Source: Chloroflexaceae bacterium
GTDB taxonomy: Bacteria; Chloroflexota; Chloroflexia; Chloroflexales; Chloroflexaceae
NCBI GenBank assembly: GCA_012032475.1
Contig: JAAUSY010000004.1
Location: 1-58,771, forward strand
Direction: 5' to 3'
DNA: 58,771 nucleotides
In this document: positions 28,524 to 38,537 of the stretch, in pieces
How the letters are laid out: every line of letters begins with the position of its first letter
Position numbering within the stretch: position 1 is the first letter of the stretch
The notes under the pieces: model-generated
The model's input: the letters and a program-made list of their open reading frames with translations, nothing else
Told to the model about the DNA's origin: nothing
Database searches by the model: none
Program-made: the position numbers and the translations under genes

Positions 28524-29951
28524 TCATCCGGCCCCCACTCCCACGCCTGCTCTGGCCGGCAGAGTCAGCAGGGATTCTCCATCGGCAACCGGTTCTCCCC
28601 ACAGGTCGTAGGCGGTTGCCTGGGTTATCCGGACGCGCACCCGGCTGCCAACCTCGGCCTGTCCCCACACCAGGACCTGCCCGTCTACCTCCGGGGCCTC
28701 GCGGAATGAGCGCCCAACAAAGAGGGACCGGCCATCATCGGTCATCCCCTGACCCTCGACCAGCACGTCCAGGTGGTGCCCCTGCCAGCGGCGGTTGCGT
28801 TCCAGCGCAATTGGTTGCTGGTGGCGCATGGCGCGGTGCCACCGGCGCTCAATGGTCCGTGGGGGGACCTGGTGGGGCGCGGTTGCGGCAGGGGTGCCGT
28901 GCTCCTGCGAATAGTGGAACACCCCCACCCGGTCGAACTGCATCTCGCTCAGAAAATCCAGCAGAGCGTGAAATTCCTGTTCGGTTTCTCCAGGGAACCC
29001 GACCATAAACGTCGAACGCAGGGCGATATCGGGCATGGCCTGACGGAGGTCTCCGACTATCTGGCGCGTGTGGTCCAGACACGATGGTCGGTGCATCCGG
29101 CAGAGAACGTCGGGATGGGCGTGTTGAAGCGGCATATCAAGATAGTGGCAGATTTGTGGGAGACGGGCCATGGTTTCGATCAGGCGCGGGGTGACGCTCT
29201 GGGGGTAGGCGTACATGAGCCGGAGCCACCTATCGGGGGGGAGTTCAGCCCCCAACCGCTCCAGCAAGGTCGCTAACCCATCCTTCCCGAAGCCCAGGTC
29301 GCGCCCGTAGTCTGTGAGATGCTGAGCCACCAGCACGATTTCTTGCACGCCCTGCGCCGTCAATTCCTGCGCCTCCCGAACGATGTCATCGGGCGGCTTG
29401 GAGCGCATTGCCCCTTTGATGGTGGGGATGAGGCAGAAGGAGCAGCGCAGCGAGCACCCGTCGGATATTTTCAGGTAGGCCGATGGAGGGGTCCCCGCTC
29501 GACGGAAGGAGGCGGTGCGCCAGTCCGCACCAGCGAGGGTGTGGTTCTCTGCTCCGTGACCCTGCTGACTCTGCTGACAAGATTGACGATGCTGACCATT
29601 ACCCCGCTCCGTCAATGGCTCCTCGAAGAGGTCCCCGATGCGCGGCCACCGGCGGGTGCTCAGGGTGGCATCAACCCCCGCCACCGACTGAACCAGGCTG
29701 GCGTGGCTCTCGACCATACAGCCGGCGGCAATCAACCGCTGACCCGGTCGTTTCCGTGCTCCCAGATCGCGCAAAACATCCAGCGCTTCCTGACGAGCAG
29801 CTGCAAGAAAACCGCAGGTGTTGACAATGAGCACGTCGGCGTCCTCTGGCTGAGCGACCGGGCGGTGCCCCCGCGCTGCCAGGATGGTGCCCATCCCCTC
29901 GCTGTCAACGGTATTTTTCGGGCAACCAAGCGTAATGATATGGTAGTTCAT
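28524..29951 (-). CDS. rimO: Ribosomal protein uS12 methylthiotransferase
   Basis: Radical-SAM enzyme adding a methylthio group to an aspartate of ribosomal protein S12. 475 residues. N-terminal cluster ligands are in TLGCPKNTVDSEG, VNTCGFL and AAGCMV; the radical-SAM triad is CSLRCSFC in ISDGCSLRCSFCLIP; a C-terminal TRAM domain begins near residue 400. TLGCPKN rather than the MiaB pattern supports RimO. Between the N-terminal and radical-SAM domains (about 114-150) there is an extra Gln/His-rich loop that is not typical. It overlaps yajQ by 4 bp on the same strand. Confidence 0.94.
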   Translation of the reverse strand: MNYHIITLGCPKNTVDSEGMGTILAARGHRPVAQPEDADVLIVNTCGFLAAARQEALDVLRDLGARKRPGQRLIAAGCMVESHASLVQSVAGVDATLSTRRWPRIGDLFEEPLTERGNGQHRQSCQQSQQGHGAENHTLAGADWRTASFRRAGTPPSAYLKISDGCSLRCSFCLIPTIKGAMRSKPPDDIVREAQELTAQGVQEIVLVAQHLTDYGRDLGFGKDGLATLLERLGAELPPDRWLRLMYAYPQSVTPRLIETMARLPQICHYLDMPLQHAHPDVLCRMHRPSCLDHTRQIVGDLRQAMPDIALRSTFMVGFPGETEQEFHALLDFLSEMQFDRVGVFHYSQEHGTPAATAPHQVPPRTIERRWHRAMRHQQPIALERNRRWQGHHLDVLVEGQGMTDDGRSLFVGRSFREAPEVDGQVLVWGQAEVGSRVRVRITQATAYDLWGEPVADGESLLTLPARAGVGVGAG

Positions 29952-30448
29952 CGGTAGTTGGTAAATTGCAGCGGAACTGGGAAATCCTGCTCCTGTTCGC
30001 GCAGAAACTGGATGACGCCCTGAAGCTCGTCGCGACTCTTGCTCCCCACGCGGACGGCATCCCCTTGGATGCGGGCCTGCACTTTTTTCGGAAACTCATC
30101 TCGTATCATCTTCTGGAGCTTCTTTGCCAGTTCGGAGTCAATTCCCTGCTGGAGGGTTGCCACCTGGCGTATGCGCATCCCCCCGATTTCTTCAGCTTTC
30201 CCGTAGCTGAAGATTTTCAGGGAGAGGTTGCGACGCAGCGCCTTCGTCTCAAGAATTTCGCGGACGCTTTGCAGGTGCATTTCACTGCTGGTGGTGATAA
30301 CCAGTTCGGTTTCGCTCAGTTCCAGCGTGGTCTTGCTGTCCTTCAGGTCATAACGGGTGCCAACTTCGCGCCGGGTCTGGTCTACGACATTCACCAGTTC
30401 CTGGCGGTCGAACTCTGAGACAATATCGAAGGTACTTTCACTTGCCAT
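29948..30448 (-). CDS. yajQ: YajQ family cyclic-di-GMP-binding / nucleotide-binding protein
   Basis: 166 residues, the standard length of the UPF0234 family. Signature regions: STFDIVSEFDRQELVNVVDQ at the start, RYDLKDSKTTLEL, and the C-terminal VQARIQGDAVRVGSKSRDEL with LQGVIQFLRE. Two ferredoxin-like domains are expected. Members bind nucleic acids or c-di-GMP in some bacteria; the role here is not established. First gene of a two-gene unit with rimO (4-bp overlap). Confidence 0.93.
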   Translation of the reverse strand: MASESTFDIVSEFDRQELVNVVDQTRREVGTRYDLKDSKTTLELSETELVITTSSEMHLQSVREILETKALRRNLSLKIFSYGKAEEIGGMRIRQVATLQQGIDSELAKKLQKMIRDEFPKKVQARIQGDAVRVGSKSRDELQGVIQFLREQEQDFPVPLQFTNYR

Positions 30449-30616
30449 CGCTTCTTACTCCCTCTGCACTTTGCTGGTCCATTCCTTTTCCTTTGCCGCA
30501 TGATACCACAGGTTGCCCGTAGCAAGGGAGGTGGCAGAAGATGATGTGAGCGGTGGTGGCTACGCCCCTTTCTTCCTTTCACCAGCAGTGATGCGTGACG
30601 AGCTGTGGGGCTGTAC

Positions 30617-30835
30617 CTACTCCGGCGGCAAGTCTACTTCATCCAATAACAGTATGTCGGGCGTCACATTAAAAAAACGGGCCATCTTCAGGATAAGTTT
30701 TGCATTCGGAGCGCTCTTGCCTGTTTCGAGATAATGAACGTACACATGGGTAAACCCAAATTCTTTTGCCAGGTCTCTCTGGGACATTTGGCGTCGCTCG
30801 CGCAATATTCGCAGTTTTTCAGGGAACCGTTGCAT
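30617..30835 (-). CDS. Small XRE-family DNA-binding protein
   Basis: 72 residues, one Cro/C1 helix-turn-helix: LRILRERRQMSQRDLAKEF, then THVYVHYLETGKSAPN as the recognition region and MARFFNVTPDILLL. The last residues (DEVDLPPE) are acidic. The length equals a bare HTH domain, as in antitoxins or phage-like regulators, but no toxin gene is adjacent. TTAAC-type repeats lie 25-57 bp upstream and may be its operator. Confidence 0.88.
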   Translation of the reverse strand: MQRFPEKLRILRERRQMSQRDLAKEFGFTHVYVHYLETGKSAPNAKLILKMARFFNVTPDILLLDEVDLPPE

Positions 30836-30859
30836 TACTGAACAAAGTATGATAGAATG

Positions 30860-30892
30860 TTAATTGTGAACTTAACAAACCATCCTGTTAAA
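30860..30892. promoter_or_regulatory. TTAAC repeats, candidate XRE operator
   Basis: GTTAA at 30860-30864, TTAAC at 30873-30877 and GTTAA at 30888-30892 make two overlapping inverted pairs with 8- and 10-base spacers, directly upstream of the XRE gene. Confidence 0.45.
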
Positions 30893-30897
30893 TCTGG

Positions 30898-30932
30898 GGG
30901 GACATTGGTGTTTGGCAACCACCGGTCCCCCG
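30898..30932. repeat. GC-rich hairpin
   Basis: GGGGGAC (30898-30904) pairs with GTCCCCC (30926-30932), and an inner GGTG pairs with CACC. No U-run follows on either strand, so a classical terminator is unlikely; a structured leader or small RNA fragment is possible. Confidence 0.5.
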
Positions 30933-31275
30933 CATTTCTCATAGAAGCAGCGTAACAGACGTGCTCCTTTTGCTGCTATTTTACCACGCTTCGGGAGCAC
31001 AGGAATAGTCACACGACCACCGAAACCGAAAGGATGATGTGAATGAGTACCTATCCACCTCCCCAACCCCCGACCCCTCTGCGTCTTTGTATCTTTCGTC
31101 CAGGGGAACCGCGCCTTTTCTTGTTGCATTTGTCCAGATAATCTGCTACGATCAGGGTGACCCCATCTCCCGCGACGACAGAGAAGTCGCCCTGGCGGTG
31201 GTGGAGCGCAAGCAGGCAAGACAAAGGGGCCTCTGTGCCGCAACGAGGCAGCATAGAAAGGTGGAGGTGGTCATC

Positions 31276-31491
31276 ATGGAACCTCAAATTATGTCGTGGT
31301 ATCTGGTTCTGGCGCTGATCGGGTGGGTTGCCACCACCAGGCTAGTAGCGGAATCGGTGCAGTTGACGCCGGCGTGGCAGCGGGTCATTATTGTTGGGAC
31401 CTGGCTGCTGTGGGTGGTTCCTGCCTTTGATATTCTCGTGCATCAGAACGTCGGAGAAGTGCAGATAGCGGTGTCTCACGGGTTGCCGTGA
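31276..31491 (+). CDS. Small two-helix membrane protein
   Basis: 71 residues. Helix 1 is SWYLVLALIGWVATTRLVA and helix 2 RVIIVGTWLLWVVPAFDILV, with a short loop QLTPAWQ. The ATG has a GGAGG eight bases upstream, which favours this start over a longer upstream reading. The 3' end overlaps the end of the convergent GT-C gene by 16 bp. No recognised family. Confidence 0.6.
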   Translation: MEPQIMSWYLVLALIGWVATTRLVAESVQLTPAWQRVIIVGTWLLWVVPAFDILVHQNVGEVQIAVSHGLP

Positions 31492-33733
31492 GCATCGGGC
31501 GCGGGTTGAGCGCCGCAAACACCCCCTGAGAACCGCACCCAGTCCAGCAGCACGCCGAGGCGTCGTCCATCGGGCGCGACAAACGCAGGGCTGCGGATTT
31601 CAACGAAAGATCCCGGACCGTCCGAAGGTGGGGTGAGCAGTTGCACGATGCGCCACGCTGGTTCAAGTTGCACCGGCTGACATTGTTCTCCCGCCCTCCC
31701 CGGTCCTCCGGGGCAGAGGTGGGCCGTGACCTTTTCCGCGTCGGGGTGGGGGGCCGCCATACGGAGCGCAAGCAACGCCGGTTGGTGATGGGGGCGACCG
31801 TCTGCCCCCCACAACGGATGACCCCTTTCCCATCGGTCCAACGTGCGTTGGCTCCCTGCTGCTGCTCCGCGTGGTAGACCCCCCCCACATAGCCAAAATC
31901 TAACCCATCGCCAACATCCACCCACGTCACCGGCGGTGGGTCCAGGTGGCTCCAACTCCAGTCCGTGACCTCCTGTTCGGCAACAAAATAGCCCTTAAAG
32001 GCCTCACGTGCTTTGTCGTTGCGCCCCTGAGCGCGGAGCAGGTTGCCCAGGCGGGCACTGGCCGCAAGGTAGCGCTTGCTTCGCTGCCACCCGGCGCGAT
32101 ACGCCTGCTCAGCCAGGTCAAGCCTGCCCTGCTGCTGGTAGAGATCGCCCAGGAGCAACTGCCCGTCGGCAGTCTTCTGCGCGGCGTATGCCTGCTGGTA
32201 GGCCACTTCGGCCACGCTCGCACTGCCCAGGGCAAGGGCAGCATCCCCCGCAAGGCGGTACAGGCTGCGGGCCGCCCCGTGTGCTGCCCATTCCCAGGGG
32301 TAGGAACGGAGCGCGGTGAAGAGTACCAGGCCGAGGAAGGCCGTGTTGATGAGCAAAAACAGGGGTTTCCACCAATCCGGACCGGCAATCCCGCGCAAAT
32401 TCGGAATATGCCACCGGCCTACCCCATCCGGACGCCGCGCCGTAGCCAGCAGACCCACCGCTGCATAGGGGATGAGCACGGGAAAAAGGAAGTGGCGGTA
32501 GCGCCCTTCTCCGTGCGTGAGCAGCGTGGTGACAACCAGGTAGCCAACCCACAGAGCCGGCAGCAGGGCCGCAAGCACCGGAGCCGTGGACCGGCGCGTC
32601 AGGGCATAACCAATGCCGATGATGCCCGCGGCAGCGATGACCAGGGAGAGCGCGTCGTCAAGGAGCAGCGCCCCTAGAAATACGAGCGGTGGCGGGTCGG
32701 CATAGTAATTCGACAGAAGAAAACGGTCTTCGATGGGCTTGACCCGCCAGAGTGCCACCCAGTTCGGCCACAGCTTGCGCAGCAGGATGGACGGGTCTTC
32801 GCGCAGGCGGGCCAGACCGCGCCGGGTGGCCTCGTCGGCGCGGGTGGCCGGATTGGGAATGCCTTCCAACGTGCGGAAAATCTCGTCAGGGTCCTCGCGT
32901 GGCTCGCTGAACGCCCAGAGGTTATAGGAAAGCCCCGTCTCGACCAGGATGCAGCGGTCGTAGGTGCGGCAGTTGCGCAGAGTCCACGGGGCAATGGTCA
33001 GCGCCACGCAGGCCACAAAGACGGCGCTGTTCCAGGCCGCCCGGCGGATGAAGGGGAGCCAGGCATCCCCGCGGCCCCAGGTTCCAACGGTTATCCACAG
33101 CACCACGGCGGGGAGAAACCCCACCGTGACGGAGCGGGTCAGGGTTGCCAGACCATAGGCGACCCCGGCCAGCGCCAGCAGGGACCAGCCCCGGTGGGGG
33201 TTGCGAGTTTCCGTCTGCTGCTTCCAGCGCAGGAGCAGCACCAGCGATGCCAGGAACAGGAAGGTGAACAGGGTTTCGCTCATGAACAGGCTCGCGAAGG
33301 TTGCCAGGGTGAGCAGCAGGGCCGCCAGCCATGATGCCAGCCATGGGGCCGCGGTCCGTTGTCCTGTTGCGGTTGTTCCTTCTGCTGCTACTGGCTGATT
33401 ACCGCGCTCCTGAACCAGCATCGTGAACCAGGAGATCAGGAGCACCGTGGCGGTGCTGAGCAGGATATTCGGCAGGGCCGCCAGGTGCAAACTGCTGCGG
33501 CCCAGCCACAGCGAACCCGCCAGGAAGAGGGGGTAGAGCGGTGCCCGCAGCCAGTGGTAGTGCAGGTAGAAGGACCAGCCGCGCCCCTCCAGCAGGTCGT
33601 GGGCAACGGCAAGATATTCCCGTTCGTCGTTGGCCGGCTGGTGCAATGGCTGCGCCCACAACACCAGGCGCAGCGCCAGCGCCACCAGCACCACCAACCA
33701 GATTCCGCCATTGCGAGCTAGCATCCTGTGCAT
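31476..33733 (-). CDS. GT-C (ArnT/PMT-like) glycosyltransferase with C-terminal beta-sandwich; frame broken once
   Basis: Polytopic glycosyltransferase using a polyprenyl-phosphate sugar outside the membrane. Helix 1 is WLVVLVALALRLVLW; the first loop has NDEREYLAVAHDLLEGRGW with the acidic pair expected at the active site. About ten helices follow, then a TPR-like part (LLGDLYQQQGRLDLAEQAYR) and a beta-sandwich. Near 31805-31815 one missing base shifts the frame; restored, it continues GADGRPHHQPALLALRMAAP ... GRRLGVLLDWVRFSGG and stops at 31476. Without repair the tail becomes Arg/Cys-rich and runs to 31388. First counted from the right in a set of three paralogues. Confidence 0.82.
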
Positions 33734-33742
33734 TCCCAGGCC

Positions 33743-36102
33743 TCAGAGTCCTCTGACCGTCACCCGGTCCACCATCACCCCCAGGGTGCGCCCGTCGCTG
33801 CTGGCCGGGTCATAGTCCCGCGGAGCAAACGTATCGCTGCGGAGTTCGACCACCAGCGTATCCCCATCGCTGCCAGGGAGGGGGAGGGGCAGCGCAACGG
33901 TATGGGTTTTCCAGTCGGGCGGCACGAGCAATTCCCCAACGGTCTGCCCGCCCACCAGGACCTTGAGCCTGGGAGTGGGTGCGCCCGCTGGTCGCCCCGA
34001 CGCCAGGTGCAGATACAGCACCAGCGGGGGCGGAGTGTCCGTCGTGTCCGTCGTGTCTGTCGCGTCCGGCGGGAGTGCCAGGCGCAGGCGGGCGTGGTCG
34101 GTTGTCCAGCGCCAGGGCGTGCCCTCGCTCCGGGCGTGAAACCCCGTCAGCATCCCCAGGTCCAGCCCATCCCGATATCGAGGCTGGAGGGTGGCGGCGT
34201 GCTCATCCACTGCCAGCTCCAGGCTTGCAGGTCTTGCAGCGACGCCGTTTCGTAGACAAGCTCACGCCGGGCGCTGGCGCTATCGCCCCGCTGCCGCAAC
34301 AGGTCTCCAAGCAGCAGGTGGGCGTGCGGGTGAGCCGGCAGGATGGTAATCGCCTCGCGGAGGAGTTTCTCGGCTCCGTCCCGGTCGCCATTGAACATGG
34401 CCGTCTGTGCCAGGGCCGTTCGGGCCAGCACCGACTGGGCATCCTGCGCCAGGGCCGCCAGGGCCGCTTCCTGAGCAGCACCGGCGTCCCCCTGCCTGAG
34501 CGCATGCGCCGCCCACGCCAGGTGGAGATGTTTCTGACCGAGGCTCCACGCCAACAATGGGTAGGGCGCGTGCAGCAGCGTGGCACAGAGAACGAGCATG
34601 GCAGGGTGCAGGAGTTGCAAAGGCAGGCGAACGACCGCGTGCCTTGAAAAGAGGGGGGAATACCGCCGGGCATGTTTCCCATCGAAATTGAGCCACCGCC
34701 TGCTGCGGCCCGCTACCCGCGTTATCGTGATGGCGGCGTAGGGAAGCAGCGCGGGGTAGAGCGGCAGCCGGTAGCGCAGTTCGACGTGAAAGAGCATCGC
34801 CGTCAGGAGCAGATAGAGCACCCAGGCTCCCATCAGCCAGCGCGGGTCCGTCACCACCCGTGACCAGGGGATTCCCCCGCTTCTCTCCCACTTTTCAGGC
34901 CAGATACCCACCACGCCCCCCAGGAGCGCCATCAGGAAAAGCCCGTCACCGAGCAGCAGGCGCGACCACACCTCAGCCGGCGGCACCCAGATGGCCGGTC
35001 GGTCGCGCATATCGTCGGTATATTCAAGGGCAAAGAACGCCGTGCCTTCTTCCCCCGCCTTGCGCAAAAAGTGGCGCGGGTGGCTCATGATTACCTCCAG
35101 GCCGTGGTGCATCGCAAGGCGCTGACGGGCTGCGCGGTCGTTGCCATAGGCATAGAGCCGGGCCTTGACGGCTTCTCGCCCAGCGGGGTCGTTGTCGAGC
35201 CAGAGGTTTTCCGCGCCAGTCGTGTCAATGAGTATCACGCTCCCATAGGTCGCATAGTTGCGGAGGGTCCAGGGAAGCAGCACCAGCACCGCACCCAGGA
35301 CCAGGAGCGCCGATGGAAAGAAGCGGCGCAGGAGTGAGAAGGAAGGGACAGCGGGCCGAGCGTGTGGAGGACGCAGCAGATGCACCAGCAGCAGCCAGAG
35401 CGGGCCGAGTGCAAGGAGCGGGAGCGCGACCGACCGCACCAGGCACGCCAGCCCCAGAACCACCCCCGCGGCGGCAGCACTGACCAGCCGTTCCTTGTGA
35501 AGGGAAGCCGCCCGCACCAGGAGCCAGAACAGCGTGGTCAGCCCGAAGAGGAACAACGTCTCGGTGAGCAGTTCGGTGGCGTGGGCCGCAAGGGTGTAGC
35601 TCAGAGCACAGAGCAGGGCCGCAAGCGCCGGGGCACTCCGAACCTCGCCCTGCCCCGGTTCAATGCTTCCGGTCTCTTGCCCGGCCTCCCTCCTGGTCAG
35701 TTCCCTGGTCAGAAGCCACATCAGGAGCACCGTTGCGGTGCTGAGGAGCGCCTGGAGCAGGCGCAGTCGTTGCACCAGGGAATCCACCAGCACGATGCAG
35801 CCTGCGAGAAAAACCCCATAGAGCGGCGGGCGCATCAGCCGCAGTTCTTCGTAGCGGTGCTCCCGCAAGAGCGTGAGCGCCTGATTCAGATATTCCTGCT
35901 CGTCCCCGCCCAGGGGATAGAACGTGTGCCAGCGCCATACCACCAGACGCAGCGCCAGAGCCAGCAGCAGACTGACCGCCAGCATCCAGGGGAAGGGAGC
36001 CGCGATGAACGAACGCAACGCCCCGGATAATGCCCCAAATAAGGATAATCGGGCATCCCTCGTTGCTGGCGTCACGGCGCGTGCTCCCGCAGTTCGGCCC
36101 AA
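33743..36102 (-). CDS. GT-C (ArnT/PMT-like) glycosyltransferase with TPR and beta-sandwich; frame broken once
   Basis: Second of three tandem paralogues. Helix 1 WMLAVSLLLALALRLVVW, then the loop GGDEQEYLNQALTLLREHRY, ~11 helices, an Ala-rich solenoid (ALAALAQDAQSVLARTALAQ and HAHLLLGDLLRQRGDSASAR) and WSWQWMSTPPPSSLDIG. At 34171-34173 a GGG run (minus strand) should be GGGG; restored, DGLDLGMLTGFHARSEG and a beta-sandwich ending GRTLGVMVDRVTVRGL follow. As written it stops at 34147. The soluble end resembles the other two copies, including the PPP-x5-D pattern before the beta domain. Overlaps the upstream paralogue by 31 bp. Confidence 0.82.
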
Positions 36103-38498
36103 TCGAGCCGTACCCCAGGCGTCCGCAGTTGCCCGGCCTGCGGCCCCTGCTGCGCCAGCAAGTCCGCAGCGCCCGGCACAAACACCTCGCTCCGGAGCGT
36201 CACCACGAGGTCCGCTCCGAGCGGGACCGGCGGCAACTCTGCCCAGTGCATCTGGATATCATCCTGAATGACCAGGACCGCAGCCGGAATGGGGGGTGAC
36301 GTTCCCGTCCCGTCCCCGACCAGCACGCTGACCCGCGGACGGGGCATATCATCGGGCCACCCCCGCCCATCTGCCCGCAGGCCCAGCCATTGGGGAGCAC
36401 CAGACCCTTGCTGCGGGAAGCGTAGCCGCGCCTCCGGGCCAGACCACCGGAACGTCCCACCGGCTTCGGGGTCGCCCTCGCCCAGGTAAAACCCCTGGAT
36501 GTAGCCCAGGTCGAGGTTGCCAGCCAGGTCAATGCGCCGCGTGGGGGGAGGGTGCAGCCACTGCCACGCCCACTCTACCGGGTTCTGGTCATCAACGAAC
36601 GTTGGCGTCAATGCCGCCCTGGCCCCATCCTCGTCGCCCAATCGCCGCAGCAGGTCGCCGCGCACCACTGCTGCCTGCCAGTCTTTCGTGTCGGCAATGG
36701 TTGCCGGGTTGGGCAGCAGCGCCAACCCTTCCTGGGCGTGCCCCTCCAACCCCCGCACCAGCGGCATTGCCAGGCTGCGGGTGCGTTCGGACACGCCCCC
36801 GTCCGCAAGGAGTGCCCGCGCCTGCGCCGCATCGCCCTGTCCCAGGGCTTCGGTCACTTGCTGGTCGTGCAGCCAGAGCGGGCGCTTTTCCCAGGCAAGG
36901 CGTGTGATAGCCAGGCTCGATGGATAGGGTCCCAGGTAGGATGCCCACGACGAAGGCTCCGGTTGCAGGTAGGCATAGGGGGTCGTTGTGACCAGCACGA
37001 CCAGACTCACCAGACCAGCCAGCAACCAGCGCATGCGCCGGCCAGCGAATGGGGCAGAGGCATGTTCCTGCCACTCGTTTGCCAGGGCCGCGGCGGCATA
37101 GAGAAAGACGAAGGGCATGAGCGGCAGGCGGAACCGGTTGATGGCAAACAGCAGCGGAGTGGTCAGCATGAAATACCCCACCCACAGCCCGGTCAGCGTC
37201 TTGAAGTCGCTTCCCCGCGTGCGAAACCACCCGACGACCGCCAGGGGCAGGGCTATCACATAGAGCGTGTCATCGAGCAGAAAGAGCGCCAGGAGGTACC
37301 ACCGCGGCAGGCGGCCCGACGTAAAACCGTCTGTCATACGCTCGGAGCCGGTGTAGTTGATCTGGAAGAAGTCAACCATCTCCCCCAGGCTCTTCTGAAC
37401 AAACGCCAGCGGGGTTCTAGCGAGCAAGCACAGTCCTTCGGCGGACATCAACTGCTGGCGCTGCCCCTGCGTGATAGACGAAACCGGCTGCTCCAGGGCC
37501 GCCAGCAACCGGCGGTCGTACTCCTGGAACAGGCACGAGTCGGCAAGGAGCGCCCGTCGTTCGGCAGGTTGGAGGTGCTCGTCCAGCAGCGCCAGGAGAA
37601 ACGCACGGGTGGGAGCATCGCTCCGTCCTTGGTCGTAGGCGGTTCGTGCGCCAAGCAGCAGATTGAACGCGCCCGTCGTGTCAACCAGCACCGGGCCGCC
37701 ATACCGGTGGCTGGCATACCACGACCAGGGCAGGATCGTTCCCGCGCCGGCCAGTACGAACACCAGCACCGGCAGGAGACGAAGCGCCGGCGATGAACGG
37801 CGAACGATCCACCATACCCAGAGCGCCACGAGGGGCAGGAACCCGGCGGTCAATCCGCGGGTCAGGGTTGCCAGACCGAGCACCACCCCTGCCGGCCCCA
37901 GGAGCAACGAGGAGGTGAGCAGGCGCGGCGCGGCAAGCCATTGCCAGTAGGCCAGGATGACCCACGCCCCCAGAATGAGCGAAAGGTAGAAGGTTTCGCT
38001 CAGGAGGATTTGCGGATAGGTGGCAAACGGGAAGAGGACTGCGGTCAGGAGCGCTGCCAGAAACGGACGTGCGGTCCCTCCGGTGCCCGGTGGCGGCGAG
38101 GAAACAACCTTTTCCCCCATTGCCGCCGAGTTCTGCTTGCCACTCATCTGGAGCGCCAGCACATACACCAGCACCACGTTCAGCAAGCTGAGCAAGGTTT
38201 GCGACAGGTAGATGGGGACAGGGTTCATGCCGAAGAGACGAACATGGGCCGCGAGGAAGAGCGGGTAGAGGGGCGCACGTGTCCAGAGCCATCCCTCGTG
38301 CCAGGAGAAACCCCGTCCCTGCGCCAACCAGGTCGCTGCTGCCAGATATTCCGCCTCGTCGCTGATCATCCCCTGACGCGGGAGATGGCCCCAGAGCGCC
38401 ACCCGAACGGCCAGACCGACCAGCAGCGCCAGCGCCAGCAGTCGCCAGTGGGAAGCGTTCCGTCGGTGATAAGCGACAGACCATGCGTGATGAGCCAT
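36072..38498 (-). CDS. GT-C (ArnT/PMT-like) glycosyltransferase with repeat and beta-sandwich domains
   Basis: 808 residues and intact, so it defines the architecture of the triplet. Helix 1 LLALALLVGLAVRVALW, active-site loop ISDEAEYLAAATWLAQGRGF, about 11 helices to residue ~510, a helical linker with ALGQGDAAQARALLADGG, a second TPR-like stretch (LRRLGDEDGARAALTP), then WLHPPPTRRIDLAGNLDLGY and a beta-sandwich of ~150 residues ending LRTPGVRLDWAELREH. GT-C enzymes of this type add a sugar from a lipid carrier to a lipid, protein or glycan on the outer face; acceptor unknown. First gene of the triplet transcriptionally. Confidence 0.87.
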   Translation of the reverse strand: MAHHAWSVAYHRRNASHWRLLALALLVGLAVRVALWGHLPRQGMISDEAEYLAAATWLAQGRGFSWHEGWLWTRAPLYPLFLAAHVRLFGMNPVPIYLSQTLLSLLNVVLVYVLALQMSGKQNSAAMGEKVVSSPPPGTGGTARPFLAALLTAVLFPFATYPQILLSETFYLSLILGAWVILAYWQWLAAPRLLTSSLLLGPAGVVLGLATLTRGLTAGFLPLVALWVWWIVRRSSPALRLLPVLVFVLAGAGTILPWSWYASHRYGGPVLVDTTGAFNLLLGARTAYDQGRSDAPTRAFLLALLDEHLQPAERRALLADSCLFQEYDRRLLAALEQPVSSITQGQRQQLMSAEGLCLLARTPLAFVQKSLGEMVDFFQINYTGSERMTDGFTSGRLPRWYLLALFLLDDTLYVIALPLAVVGWFRTRGSDFKTLTGLWVGYFMLTTPLLFAINRFRLPLMPFVFLYAAAALANEWQEHASAPFAGRRMRWLLAGLVSLVVLVTTTPYAYLQPEPSSWASYLGPYPSSLAITRLAWEKRPLWLHDQQVTEALGQGDAAQARALLADGGVSERTRSLAMPLVRGLEGHAQEGLALLPNPATIADTKDWQAAVVRGDLLRRLGDEDGARAALTPTFVDDQNPVEWAWQWLHPPPTRRIDLAGNLDLGYIQGFYLGEGDPEAGGTFRWSGPEARLRFPQQGSGAPQWLGLRADGRGWPDDMPRPRVSVLVGDGTGTSPPIPAAVLVIQDDIQMHWAELPPVPLGADLVVTLRSEVFVPGAADLLAQQGPQAGQLRTPGVRLDWAELREHAP

Positions 38499-38537
38499 GG
38501 CAGTGGGAAACTCCCAGAACGGGGTCAGCGGGAAACC

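Larger units (their letters stand above)
30836..31275. other. Intergenic region with XRE operator candidates and a hairpin
   Basis: 440 bases with no credible protein gene on either strand. Near the XRE start it has three TTAAC-type repeats; at 30898-30932 a GC-rich hairpin; the rest (30940-31250) shows no further structure. A GGAGG RBS for the next gene lies at 31263-31267. Confidence 0.5.
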
